DNA from: DAOQAU01 sp035354275
Lineage (GTDB): Bacteria > Cyanobacteriota > Vampirovibrionia > Gastranaerophilales > Gastranaerophilaceae
Direction: 5' to 3'
Assembly (NCBI GenBank): GCA_035354275.1
Contig: DAOQAU010000022.1
Coordinates: 1-24,606 of the forward strand
DNA: 24,606 nucleotides
The notes under the pieces were generated by a model. That model was not told where the DNA came from, did not search any database, and saw only the letters and a program-made list of their open reading frames with translations. Shown here in pieces: positions 14,388 to 21,331 of the stretch; the first letter of the stretch is position 1, and the number at the start of each line of letters is the position of its first letter. A program made the translations under genes and the position numbers.

Positions 14388-16009
14388 GTACCCAAGAAAA
14401 TGTAAGCGCGGAAAATGAAAAAGGACCGAGTCTGCTGAAAGCGGCATGGCTTATTGCTATGGTCACTGTTGTGAGCAAACTTATCGGCTTTATAAGAGAT
14501 GTCGTAATCGCAAATTTCTACGGGGCATCAATGGTTTCAGATGCTTACTTTTATGCCTATCAGATTCCAGCCCTTGCAATAATTCTGCTAGGCGGAGTCG
14601 GGGGACCTTTCCACAGCGCGACTGTGGCGGTTTTTTCAAAGCTTATACCTTCTTTTAAGGAAAAAGCAAACGAACAGTTAAATAAACTTTTTAACACCTT
14701 TTTGACCGCAAGTTTTTTGTTTTTTATGGTGTTGGCGGTTTTGTGTTTTGTTTTTTCAGACCAGATAATGGGGTTTATAATCTCGGGTACTAACCCTGAA
14801 TTAACCGCACTTGCAGGCATGCATCTTAAAATTATGTCGCCTGTTTTGATCGTGGGCGGAATTGTGGGAATTTATTACGGAATTTTGATAAGTTACCGCG
14901 AATTTATCCTGCCTAATGTTTCGCCGATTTTGATGAGCGTGGTGATTATTTTGATGATTTCTGCCGTAAAAGGCGACAATACTGGGAGTGTGCTTGCTTG
15001 GGCAACTACAATAGGTGCTCTGTGCCAGTTTGTTTATCAGCTTCCTAAAATAAAACAGTTAGGTTACAGATTAAGACCGAATTTCGATTTTTATAACCCG
15101 CAGTTTAAAAATATCTGCGAACTTTTGTTTCCCGCAATTTTAAGCTCAACTGTGGGACAAATTCATATTTATGTTGACATGTTCTTTGCCTCTTCTTTAA
15201 AAGAAGGCGCATGGACAGCTATCGGCTATGCAAACAGAGTTTTCCAGTTTCCTGTGGGGATTTTGGTAACAGCGTTTTTAGTCCCGCTTTTCCCGATTTT
15301 CTCAAGACTGGTGGCACAGGAAGATTTTGAGGGAATTAAAAGCTACTTTAACAAAGGTGTCGGGGTACTTCTTTTTGCCGCAGTTCCTATAATAATAGGT
15401 ATTCTGACGCTCGGATATGATGGAATCAGGCTTATTTTCCAAAGAGGAGCATTTGATGATAATGCGACGTTTATGGTAACGCAAGCTTTATGGTTTTTGT
15501 CTTTTTCGATTCTGCCCTACGTTTTCAGAGATTCCATAACAAGGGTTTACTATTCTTTTAATGACTCTGCCACACCGTTTTTGGTAGCGTTCAGCTCGAT
15601 TATTTTGAAATTCTTTTTAAACTGGCTTTTGGTTGCAAAGCTTTCAATCGGAGGCGGAATAGGCGGAATTACACTTTCAACAACACTTGTAACGCTTTTT
15701 AACGCGGTTGTTTTGGGTGTTTTGATAGGCAGAAAAATCAAACTTGATTATAAAAGTTTGTTCTCAAATTTTGCAAAAATGTTTACGGCAGGGGCGGTAA
15801 CACTTTTTGTCTGCTGGGCAATGTGTATCTGGTTTGACACATTGATGCTTCCTCGCACAATCTTTGAAATTTCAAAAATTCTTTTTGTGACTTCAATCTG
15901 TCTTGTTTGTTATATTTATTTGAATTTGTTGTATAAAATGGACTACGCAATCGAGCTCAAAGAAAGATTTATCGGAAAAATGAGTGAAAAATATGGCTTA
16001 TTTAAGTAA
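14384..16009 (+). CDS. murJ: Lipid II flippase MurJ
   Basis: MurJ is a MOP-superfamily transporter that flips lipid II across the inner membrane for peptidoglycan synthesis. The 541-residue, strongly hydrophobic protein fits the 14-helix plan. Family motifs are SKLIGFIRDVVIANFYGAS near the N-terminus (holding conserved Arg and Asp), SDAYFYAYQIP, GGVGGPFHSA, the ANRVFQFPVGILVTAFLVPLFP block and LIFQRGAFDD. The start is TTG at 14384, overlapping the SpoIID stop as TTGA, with AAGG 9 nt upstream; translational coupling is likely. Its neighbours fit: the SpoIID-like protein acts on finished peptidoglycan, while MurJ supplies the precursor. The tail overlaps the next gene by 17-26 nt. Confidence 0.95.
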   Translation: MSTQENVSAENEKGPSLLKAAWLIAMVTVVSKLIGFIRDVVIANFYGASMVSDAYFYAYQIPALAIILLGGVGGPFHSATVAVFSKLIPSFKEKANEQLNKLFNTFLTASFLFFMVLAVLCFVFSDQIMGFIISGTNPELTALAGMHLKIMSPVLIVGGIVGIYYGILISYREFILPNVSPILMSVVIILMISAVKGDNTGSVLAWATTIGALCQFVYQLPKIKQLGYRLRPNFDFYNPQFKNICELLFPAILSSTVGQIHIYVDMFFASSLKEGAWTAIGYANRVFQFPVGILVTAFLVPLFPIFSRLVAQEDFEGIKSYFNKGVGVLLFAAVPIIIGILTLGYDGIRLIFQRGAFDDNATFMVTQALWFLSFSILPYVFRDSITRVYYSFNDSATPFLVAFSSIILKFFLNWLLVAKLSIGGGIGGITLSTTLVTLFNAVVLGVLIGRKIKLDYKSLFSNFAKMFTAGAVTLFVCWAMCIWFDTLMLPRTIFEISKILFVTSICLVCYIYLNLLYKMDYAIELKERFIGKMSEKYGLFK

Positions 16010-16589
16010 TCAATTAAAGCAAAAAATAAAAAACACTTTAGATAATGACGGGGTGATTGCCTTTGTTACAGACACCGTATGGGGCTTGGGCTGTTTGCCT
16101 TCGAGTAAAAAAGCGGTTAAAAAAATTTATGAAATTAAAAAAAGAGAGGCTAAAAAGCCTTTGATTTTAATGTCAAACAGTGTTGAAAATCTTTTGCTTT
16201 ACGTAAAATCGTTGAGCAAAAAAGCAAATGAACTTGCCGAAAAATATTTTCCCGGTGCGTTGACTCTTGTATTAAAAAAATCAGGTAAAACTCCTGATTT
16301 TATAACTTCAGGATTTGATACCGTCGGCATAAGGATTCCAGACAACAAAGTTTTTCAAGAAATCTGTGAATGTATTGAAGGAAAAGTTCTTGCAACTACA
16401 AGCGCAAATTTGTCCAGCGAACCTTCGGCAAAAACTTATAAACAGGCGCTTGAGAAAGTCGGAAACACTGCAGATTTAGTTATAGAAGACTTTGGGCAAC
16501 TTGCAAAAGGTTTAGAGTCAACAGTGGCTTTAATATTAGAAAACGAAGTTCGAGTTTTGCGTCAAGGTGCAGTAAAATTCGACATTTGA
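15993..16589 (+). CDS. tsaC: L-threonylcarbamoyladenylate synthase (TsaC/YrdC/Sua5 family)
   Basis: This enzyme makes threonylcarbamoyl-AMP from Thr, bicarbonate and ATP, the first step of t6A37 formation in ANN-decoding tRNAs. The YrdC fold is recognised by GVIAFVTDTVWGLGCLP, IYEIKKREAKKPLIL (the KxR...K/SxN-type nucleotide and tRNA contact region), FPGALTLVLKKSG, VGIRIPD and the C-terminal LATTSANLSSEPS. At about 198 residues it is the short bacterial form, without the extra Sua5 domain. I prefer ATG 15993 over GTG 15984, three codons earlier; neither has a strong ribosome site. Both lie inside the end of murJ, so translational coupling is likely. Confidence 0.92.
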   Translation: MAYLSNQLKQKIKNTLDNDGVIAFVTDTVWGLGCLPSSKKAVKKIYEIKKREAKKPLILMSNSVENLLLYVKSLSKKANELAEKYFPGALTLVLKKSGKTPDFITSGFDTVGIRIPDNKVFQEICECIEGKVLATTSANLSSEPSAKTYKQALEKVGNTADLVIEDFGQLAKGLESTVALILENEVRVLRQGAVKFDI

Positions 16590-16673
16590 TATGATTTTAA
16601 ATGTAAAGAATTGTTTAATATTTAAGCCTTACTAGCAAAATAAATTATTCAGATGATTTATACATTGGTGCGG

Positions 16674-16702
16674 TTGTTTGTTGTATCAAATAATTGTATA
16701 AT
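16674..16702 (+). promoter_or_regulatory. Promoter of the small acidic protein gene
   Basis: TTGTTT (16674-16679), a 17-nt spacer and a perfect TATAAT (16697-16702) make a good housekeeping-type promoter. Transcription would start near 16709, giving a leader of about 20 nt. Confidence 0.55.
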
Positions 16703-16729
16703 ATTTAAATAAACACAAGGGCAAGAGAA

Positions 16730-17107
16730 ATGGTAGATAATAGAGCAGCGGGTTTCTTTGGAATAGGCGGCGCTTTTAATTTTAAAAGCGGCGACATTTC
16801 AGGTACCGCCGCAAAAACTCAAGACGATAAAATGGGTCCGGGGACAGAGTACTACGCCCAAGGACAAAACGAAGAAGAACAAAATCAATATGAATTCCCT
16901 TTTATTGACAGAAGCGCACAGCTTAGAGCCACGCTTAATTCTCTTGCAATGATGAATGTCGCCAACGTATTAAATTCAAAAAAACGAACGACTTTCCTTG
17001 AAGATATGGAAGAGTTGGAAGAAGAAAAAGAGTACGAAGAAAATGAAGAATTTATGGACGATTTTGACGAAGATAATTATGAAGAAGACGGGCAGGAATA
17101 TTATTAG
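16730..17107 (+). CDS. Small acidic protein of unknown function
   Basis: This 125-residue protein belongs to no family I recognise. The N-terminus is Gly/Phe-rich (AAGFFGIGGAFNFKSG), the middle has one predicted helix (RSAQLRATLNSLAMMNVANVL), and the last 35 residues are almost all Glu, Asp and Tyr (EDMEELEEEKEYEENEEF and onward, ending in YY). There is no signal peptide or membrane segment. It has its own promoter, and the ATG follows a weak purine-rich site (GCAAGAGAA). The acidic tail recalls nucleic-acid mimics or protein-binding tails, but that is conjecture. It starts MVDN, loosely like the MVDS start of the HEXXH protein at 20435. Confidence 0.6.
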   Translation: MVDNRAAGFFGIGGAFNFKSGDISGTAAKTQDDKMGPGTEYYAQGQNEEEQNQYEFPFIDRSAQLRATLNSLAMMNVANVLNSKKRTTFLEDMEELEEEKEYEENEEFMDDFDEDNYEEDGQEYY

Positions 17108-17194
17108 CTGAAAAGCTGAATGGGTGAACAGCTGAAAGGTTAATATTTTTGTTGCTTAGCAACAAATTGAACTTATTCACTTATTTACCATTTC
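17107..17194. repeat. Degenerate short repeats around a perfect hairpin
   Basis: AGCTGAA-like units (17106-17139) and TTATTCACTTATTTACC (17173-17189) resemble the heptamer arrays in weak inverted arrangement. Between them TTTGTTGC-TTA-GCAACAAA (17148-17166) is a perfect 8-bp stem. No T-run follows on either strand, so a terminator role is doubtful. Confidence 0.4.
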
Positions 17195-17199
17195 CTCTC

Positions 17200-17227
17200 T
17201 TGCAAAAAAACCTTGTCGTGCTAAAAT
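17200..17227 (+). promoter_or_regulatory. Promoter of the 4-alpha-glucanotransferase gene
   Basis: TTGCAA (17200-17205), a 16-nt spacer and TAAAAT (17222-17227) with an extended -10 TGC directly before it. The expected start is near 17234. AAGGAG (17246-17251) lies 6 nt before the ATG at 17258. Confidence 0.55.
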
Positions 17228-17257
17228 CAGACAGAGTTTGTTTATAAGGAGAGAAAT

Positions 17258-19150
17258 ATGGGTTGCAAATTAGCGGATAAAAATTTGACCTCTAAAGTTG
17301 TGCAAGAAGCACTTAAAGCCTTAGACAAGAAAAACTTTGCTCTGATAGCCCATTCAAGCAGTTTCCCTTCTTTGTCCGATGAAGATACTGGGTTTGGCAG
17401 TATAAATTCTGCCGCAGGCAAAAATTTGATTGATTTTGCATCCGGAGTTTTTAATGCAATTCAACTGGGGCCTGCGGGTAAAACCAAAGCCTGTGATTCT
17501 TCGCCATATACCGGCACAATTTTTTCCGGAAACCCGCTTTTTATTGATTTAAAACAACTAACTACAAAACAATGGAACAATATTTTATCAGAGGAAACTT
17601 TTAATTCTGTTGTGCAAAACAATCCCAACAAGAATTCGGGAAAAACCGCTTATTCTTATATTTATAAAGCCCAGCAAAGCGCGTTAAAAGAAGCTTATGA
17701 GAATTTTAAAAATTCTGCTTCTGAAAAAATAAAAGAAGAATTTGAAAAATACAAAAGAGAAAACAACACATGGCTTGAAAAAGATGCACTTTATGAAGCA
17801 CTTTCGATTGAAAATTGCAACGATTATTGGCCGCTTTGGCAATCTGAAACTGATAAAAATTTACTTAACCCAAAGTCAATCGAAGAAAAAATGGAATTTG
17901 CAAACAGGATAAACGAGATTGAAGCAAATTACGAAGACGAAATAAATTTTTATAAATTCTGCCAATTTGTTTTGAGTGTTCAAAACAGTCAAACAAAGGA
18001 ATATGCGCTTTCTCAGGGCATAAAACTAATCGCAGACCGTCAGGTGGCATTTTCTGACAGGGACACTTGGGCATATCAGTCTTTGTTCATGGAAGGCTGG
18101 TTTTTGGGCTGTCCGCCCGATTATTTTTCTAAAGATGGACAAAGCTGGGGCTTTCCCGTAATTGCTCCCGAAAAACTTTTTAAGCCCGACGGTTCGCTTG
18201 ATGAGGGCGGAGTTTTAATGAAAGAACTTTTTAAAAAAATGTTCAAAGAAAACCCCGGCGGAGTAAGAATCGACCACATCGTGGGGCTTATAGACCCCTG
18301 GGTTTACAAAGCGGGCAAAAATCCCAAAGTAGAAGAAGGTGCGGGAAGACTTTATTCATCGCCCGAACACCCCGAATTGGGCAAATATGCAATTCCATCG
18401 CTTAACGACTTGAACCACGACCTTGAACCAGATAAGGAAAAAAGAGTTCAAACGCTCTCTGACGAGCAGATTAAGCTTTACGGAAGAATAATAGAGCACA
18501 TTGTAATAGCAGCTGCTAAAGAAGAAGGGCTTGATAAGGATTCTATTGTCTGCGAAGATTTGGGAACTTTAACAAATCCGGTCGCTGCGGTTATGGAAAA
18601 ATATAAGCTTCAGGGGATGAAATTAACCCAGTTTGTATCTCCGGAAATGCAAGATCATCCTTACCGCTGCCGCAACATAGACAAAAATTCATGGGCAATG
18701 GTTGGAACTCACGATAACGAGCCGATTTCGATGTGGGCGGAAAATATGATTAACACACACGAAGGTTACTTGCATGCAAAAAATCTTGTCGAAGATTTGT
18801 TCCCTGATGAGGAAAATAAAGATGATATAATAATGAATCTTACAAAAGACTTGACGTTTTTGGCGCAGACCAAATTGGTTGAGATTTTCGCAAGCCCTGC
18901 CCAAAATATTCAGATATTTTTTACGGATTATTTTGGGATAAAAGACGTTTACAACCGTCCGGGAACTTCAGGAGACGGAAATTGGAATTTGAGAATTCCC
19001 AATAATTTTGAAGAAGTTTTCTGCAAAAATCTGAAAGAGCAAAAAGCACTCAATCTTGCCTTAACTCTGAAAAAAGCAATCGAGGCAAGAGGAAACGGGT
19101 TTGTCGAAAAACATAAAAAGTTATTGGGTGAGTTAAACAAATTAATTTAA
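17258..19150 (+). CDS. malQ: 4-alpha-glucanotransferase (GH77, amylomaltase), divergent
   Basis: GH77 enzymes move 4-alpha-glucan chains between oligosaccharides in maltodextrin and glycogen metabolism. The core is present: LGPAG (70-74) and SSPYTGTIFSGNPLFIDL (81-98) near the N-terminus, then AYQSLFMEGWFLGCPPDYFS and WGFPV. The nucleophile is Asp339 in GGVRIDHIVGL, the acid/base Glu433 in VCEDLG, and the stabilising Asp486 in GTHDNEPISMW. The end NRPGTSGDGNWNLRIP is also typical. At 630 residues it is longer than many bacterial MalQ proteins. Two parts stand out: an unusual N-terminus in place of the common GIGDLG motif, and a charged helical insert (about 105-230). It is probably cytoplasmic, and active if the divergent N-terminus still folds. 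The next gene starts 10 nt after the stop, so they are likely one transcript. Confidence 0.88.
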   Translation: MGCKLADKNLTSKVVQEALKALDKKNFALIAHSSSFPSLSDEDTGFGSINSAAGKNLIDFASGVFNAIQLGPAGKTKACDSSPYTGTIFSGNPLFIDLKQLTTKQWNNILSEETFNSVVQNNPNKNSGKTAYSYIYKAQQSALKEAYENFKNSASEKIKEEFEKYKRENNTWLEKDALYEALSIENCNDYWPLWQSETDKNLLNPKSIEEKMEFANRINEIEANYEDEINFYKFCQFVLSVQNSQTKEYALSQGIKLIADRQVAFSDRDTWAYQSLFMEGWFLGCPPDYFSKDGQSWGFPVIAPEKLFKPDGSLDEGGVLMKELFKKMFKENPGGVRIDHIVGLIDPWVYKAGKNPKVEEGAGRLYSSPEHPELGKYAIPSLNDLNHDLEPDKEKRVQTLSDEQIKLYGRIIEHIVIAAAKEEGLDKDSIVCEDLGTLTNPVAAVMEKYKLQGMKLTQFVSPEMQDHPYRCRNIDKNSWAMVGTHDNEPISMWAENMINTHEGYLHAKNLVEDLFPDEENKDDIIMNLTKDLTFLAQTKLVEIFASPAQNIQIFFTDYFGIKDVYNRPGTSGDGNWNLRIPNNFEEVFCKNLKEQKALNLALTLKKAIEARGNGFVEKHKKLLGELNKLI

Positions 19151-19160
19151 TCGGGGAAAA

Positions 19161-20015
19161 ATGAAAAAAATATTGGTTTTACTTCTGATATTAATTTCAA
19201 CTTCGCTTTTTGCAACAGCGCAAGAAGCCAATACCGAAGCTGTTTTGCAGTATAATCAAGGAATCGATTATTACAAGGCAGGCGAATACGACAAATCCAC
19301 TACCGCATTTAAAACCGCAATAAGCCTTGACCCTGATTACATTGACGCTTACTATAATCTGGGCTCTGTGCTTGAATTTTTGGGCAAATACGAAGAAGCA
19401 CTTGTCATTTTTAAGCAGGTGGTGGTAAGAAAGCCCGACGATTACGATTCTGTTTATAAAGCCGCATGGCTGAGCAAACAGCTCGGGCAAAACCAAAAAG
19501 CTCTGACTTATTTGAGTATAATTCCAATTGACTGCGAGCGGGCAAAAGACGCTCAGGTACTTGCGCAAGAAATTAAGCAGCAGGGCACGGTTCAAAATAT
19601 CGATGTTTCGGCACCGATTAAGGAGGTAAAAATCTCCGAGCCTAAAATCAGCCAATCAAATTTTGTTTATCAAAATATTTTAGCACCAACGGGGATAACT
19701 TCTGATTCTGAAGGAAACCTTTATGTGGCGGAGTTTAACAACAATTTGATAACAAAAATAACGCCCGATAATAAAAAAATAATTTTTGTAAAAGATTCCA
19801 AAATCAGCGGTCCGATAGGGCTTGCGACTGATAAAACCGGAAACATTTATGTTGCAAATTATAACAAAGACAATGTTTTAAAAATTTCCGTTTTCGGCGA
19901 AATAACCGTTCTTATCGGTAACCTCAAAAAGCCTTATTACCTTTATGTAAAAGACAATATGCTTTTTGTATCATGTCAGGGCACAGACACGGTGCTGAGA
20001 TATAAATTGAATTAG
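19161..20015 (+). CDS. Secreted TPR and NHL-like beta-propeller protein
   Basis: A lipid-free signal peptide (MKKILVLLLILISTSLFATA, cut before QEA) is followed by about three TPR units (27-125), such as YNQGIDYYKAGEYDKSTTAF and YYNLGSVLEFLGKYEEAL. A short linker (140-165) leads to about three NHL-type strands (175-284), with GITSDSEGNLYVAEFNNN, GLATDKTGNIYVANYNKD and LYVKDNMLFVSCQGTDTV. Three repeats are too few for a closed propeller, so the protein may form one by oligomerising, or it may be shortened. It is probably a periplasmic or surface scaffold; no catalytic motif is visible. The ATG follows GGGGAAAA, 10 nt after malQ, so it is probably co-expressed. Confidence 0.75.
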   Translation: MKKILVLLLILISTSLFATAQEANTEAVLQYNQGIDYYKAGEYDKSTTAFKTAISLDPDYIDAYYNLGSVLEFLGKYEEALVIFKQVVVRKPDDYDSVYKAAWLSKQLGQNQKALTYLSIIPIDCERAKDAQVLAQEIKQQGTVQNIDVSAPIKEVKISEPKISQSNFVYQNILAPTGITSDSEGNLYVAEFNNNLITKITPDNKKIIFVKDSKISGPIGLATDKTGNIYVANYNKDNVLKISVFGEITVLIGNLKKPYYLYVKDNMLFVSCQGTDTVLRYKLN

Positions 20016-20016
20016 G

Positions 20017-20050
20017 CTGAATGGGTAATGGGTGAGGAGTGAATGGGTGC
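20017..20050. repeat. Left heptamer-like array
   Basis: Units such as GCTGAAT, GGGTAAT, GGGTGAG, GAGTGAA and TGGGTG lie directly after the TPR/NHL gene stop. They are roughly inverted relative to the array at 20208-20255, with the 129-bp element between them. Confidence 0.45.
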
Positions 20051-20065
20051 ACCTCATCCGTATTC

Positions 20066-20194
20066 ACGTCATTGCGAGGCTTTGAAAAAGCCGTGGCAAT
20101 CTATCCGATTGAGATTGTTTTCATAGAATTATTTCTTAATGCTCAAATGGAAAGATTGCTTCGTCAGAAATAAACTTCTTCCTCGCAACGACGT
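20066..20194. repeat. MITE-like composite element with 14-bp inverted ends
   Basis: The ends ACGTCATTGCGAGG (20066-20079) and CCTCGCAACGACGT (20181-20194) are inverted repeats matching at 13 of 14 positions. Inside, two units face each other: GTCAT...ATCT (20068-20102) and its reverse AGAT...ACGAC (20153-20192), separated by 50 nt. The borders match those of the 26-bp elements, but the core is longer (TGCGAGG...GCA). It codes for no protein. Confidence 0.7.
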
Positions 20195-20207
20195 AATTTT
20201 TTGTAAT

Positions 20208-20255
20208 TGTTCATCTATTCACTTCTATTTACTATTTACCATTTACTATTTCCTA
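20208..20255. repeat. Right heptamer array
   Basis: Successive units TATTTAC, TATTTAC, CATTTAC and TATTTCC follow TTCATCTATTCACTTC. The same units build the hairpin at 23773-23849. Confidence 0.6.
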
Positions 20256-20257
20256 AC

Positions 20258-20329
20258 TTATCCCCAAATTGTCCAAAATCTCGCTTGGGGCTTTGGATGA
20301 GTTCAGTGTGTAAAAGTGAAGTCCGCAAA
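20258..20329 (-). pseudogene. Displaced copy of the metF 3' end (about 24 codons)
   Basis: This 72-nt stretch repeats the last 74 nt of metF (21332-21405) in the same orientation, with two substitutions and a 2-nt deletion. Read on the minus strand it gives CGLHFYTLNSSKAPSEILDN, identical to the MetF C-terminus. Both substitutions are synonymous (His CAT/CAC, Leu CTA/CTG). The deletion shifts the last codons to LGIS and stop. The match ends abruptly at 20330, where the sequence becomes unrelated. It is a gene fragment left behind, not a gene. Confidence 0.85.
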
Positions 20330-20397
20330 CCATATTGGTCTACATGTAACAAAATACTTAATAAGTCCAAAAATAAAGCAAATTCCGATTTTTTAAA

Positions 20398-20418
20398 ACC
20401 TTATTAATAATATAAGGT
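20398..20418. promoter_or_regulatory. 7-bp palindrome in the leader of the HEXXH gene
   Basis: ACCTTAT-TAATAAT-ATAAGGT is a perfect 7-bp inverted repeat with a 7-nt centre, ending 16 nt before the GTG start. It may be an operator overlapping the promoter, whose -10 box is not clear. Confidence 0.35.
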
Positions 20419-20434
20419 AAATTCAGGTGTCACA

Positions 20435-21331
20435 GTGGTAGATTCTATTAATAATGTGAATAGTAGTGTAATCGGACAAAATTATAAAAAGCCGAGTTTT
20501 TGGAATTATGCCGGTGGTGTTGCTGCTGGAAGTTTGATTTCAAGGCTTCCGTCAGTTTTATTAAATCAAGTTTCTATGTTGTCAGAAAAAAAATATAAAA
20601 AATTGATACAATTAAATGCAGATGAGTTTAAAAACGTACAAGAGGCGGTTAATAAAACTTTCTCTTCTTCAAGATTGTCTGAAAAAGGGGTATCAATATT
20701 AGAAGTAACACAGAAAAATATTAAAGAAGTTACAGAAGCTATTAAAGCAACTATTGATAAAAATATGAGGTTTCGTTCTAAAGAATTTAGAGAAATGTGG
20801 ACCAAAATAGAAGTAGAAACTACAATGAGTGGAGATGCGGCGCAATATTTAACGGAGTCTAAAAAAATCTTGTTCGATAAAAAATCACTTATGTCTGCTT
20901 TTCATGAAATTGGTCATGCTGTAAATGGAAATTTAAGTAAAATGGGCAAAATTATGCAAAAATGCAGATCTTTAAGTTTTTTAGCTGTGCCTATAGCTTT
21001 GATTGCTTTATTGAAAAACAAAAAATCACCTGATGAAAAGCCAAAAAATAAAATTGATAAATTTACTGATTTTATTAAACGGAATGCAGGAAAACTAACC
21101 TTTATATCGGCTTTACCTATGTTGGCAGAGGAGGCCTTGGCTTCAATAAGAGGTAATAGCTTTGCCAAAAAGGCTCTGAGTCCTGATCTTGCCAAAAAAG
21201 TTGCAAAGGCTAATTTTGCAGGATTTTGTTCTTATCTTGGACTTGTTGTTGCAAGTTCTATTGGCATATTTCTTGGAATAAAAGTCAGAGATGCCATTGT
21301 AAAACCAAAAAATGTTGAGGATAAAAAATAA
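20435..21331 (+). CDS. Predicted membrane HEXXH metalloprotease-like protein
   Basis: The 298-residue product belongs to no family I can name with confidence. HEIGH (157-161) in SAFHEIGHAVNG is a classic zinc-binding helix. AEEALASIRG (231-240) could supply the third ligand (Glu232 or Glu233), as in gluzincin-type proteases and the YugP-like family. Hydrophobic segments lie at about 24-46 (YAGGVAAGSLISRLPSVLL), 178-193, 219-235 and 261-282, so the protein is probably membrane-bound. A charged helical stretch (50-125) precedes the HEXXH. The start is GTG 20435, with AGGTG about 5 nt upstream. The gene sits between two copies of the metF 3' end and opposes metF with abutting stops, which suggests arrival by insertion. 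It looks more AT-rich than its neighbours. Confidence 0.65.
   Translation: MVDSINNVNSSVIGQNYKKPSFWNYAGGVAAGSLISRLPSVLLNQVSMLSEKKYKKLIQLNADEFKNVQEAVNKTFSSSRLSEKGVSILEVTQKNIKEVTEAIKATIDKNMRFRSKEFREMWTKIEVETTMSGDAAQYLTESKKILFDKKSLMSAFHEIGHAVNGNLSKMGKIMQKCRSLSFLAVPIALIALLKNKKSPDEKPKNKIDKFTDFIKRNAGKLTFISALPMLAEEALASIRGNSFAKKALSPDLAKKVAKANFAGFCSYLGLVVASSIGIFLGIKVRDAIVKPKNVEDKK

Larger units (their letters stand above)
20016..20434. other. Repeat-filled region between the TPR/NHL gene and the HEXXH gene
   Basis: This 419-nt stretch holds no gene that I can support. From left to right it contains a heptamer-like array (20017-20050), a 129-bp composite palindromic element (20066-20194), a second heptamer array (20208-20255), a displaced copy of the metF 3' end (20258-20329), and a 7-bp palindrome before the next gene (20398-20418). 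Confidence 0.7.

Noticed and set aside
17148..17166. Perfect 8-bp hairpin as a rho-independent terminator
   Set aside because: No T-run follows the stem on either strand, so I list it only as a repeat.
19197..19655. 152-codon minus-strand frame opposite the TPR/NHL gene
   Set aside because: The plus-strand frame has a signal peptide and TPR repeats; the minus frame lacks a ribosome site and any recognisable domain.
20066..20194. Insertion sequence with its own transposase
   Set aside because: The element is only 129 bp, has no open frame, and is made of two facing palindromic units, so it can at most be a non-autonomous element.
20207..20407. 66-codon open frame on the plus strand
   Set aside because: It runs through a heptamer array and antisense to the metF-end copy, has no ribosome site, and its peptide is low-complexity at the start. 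It is not a gene.
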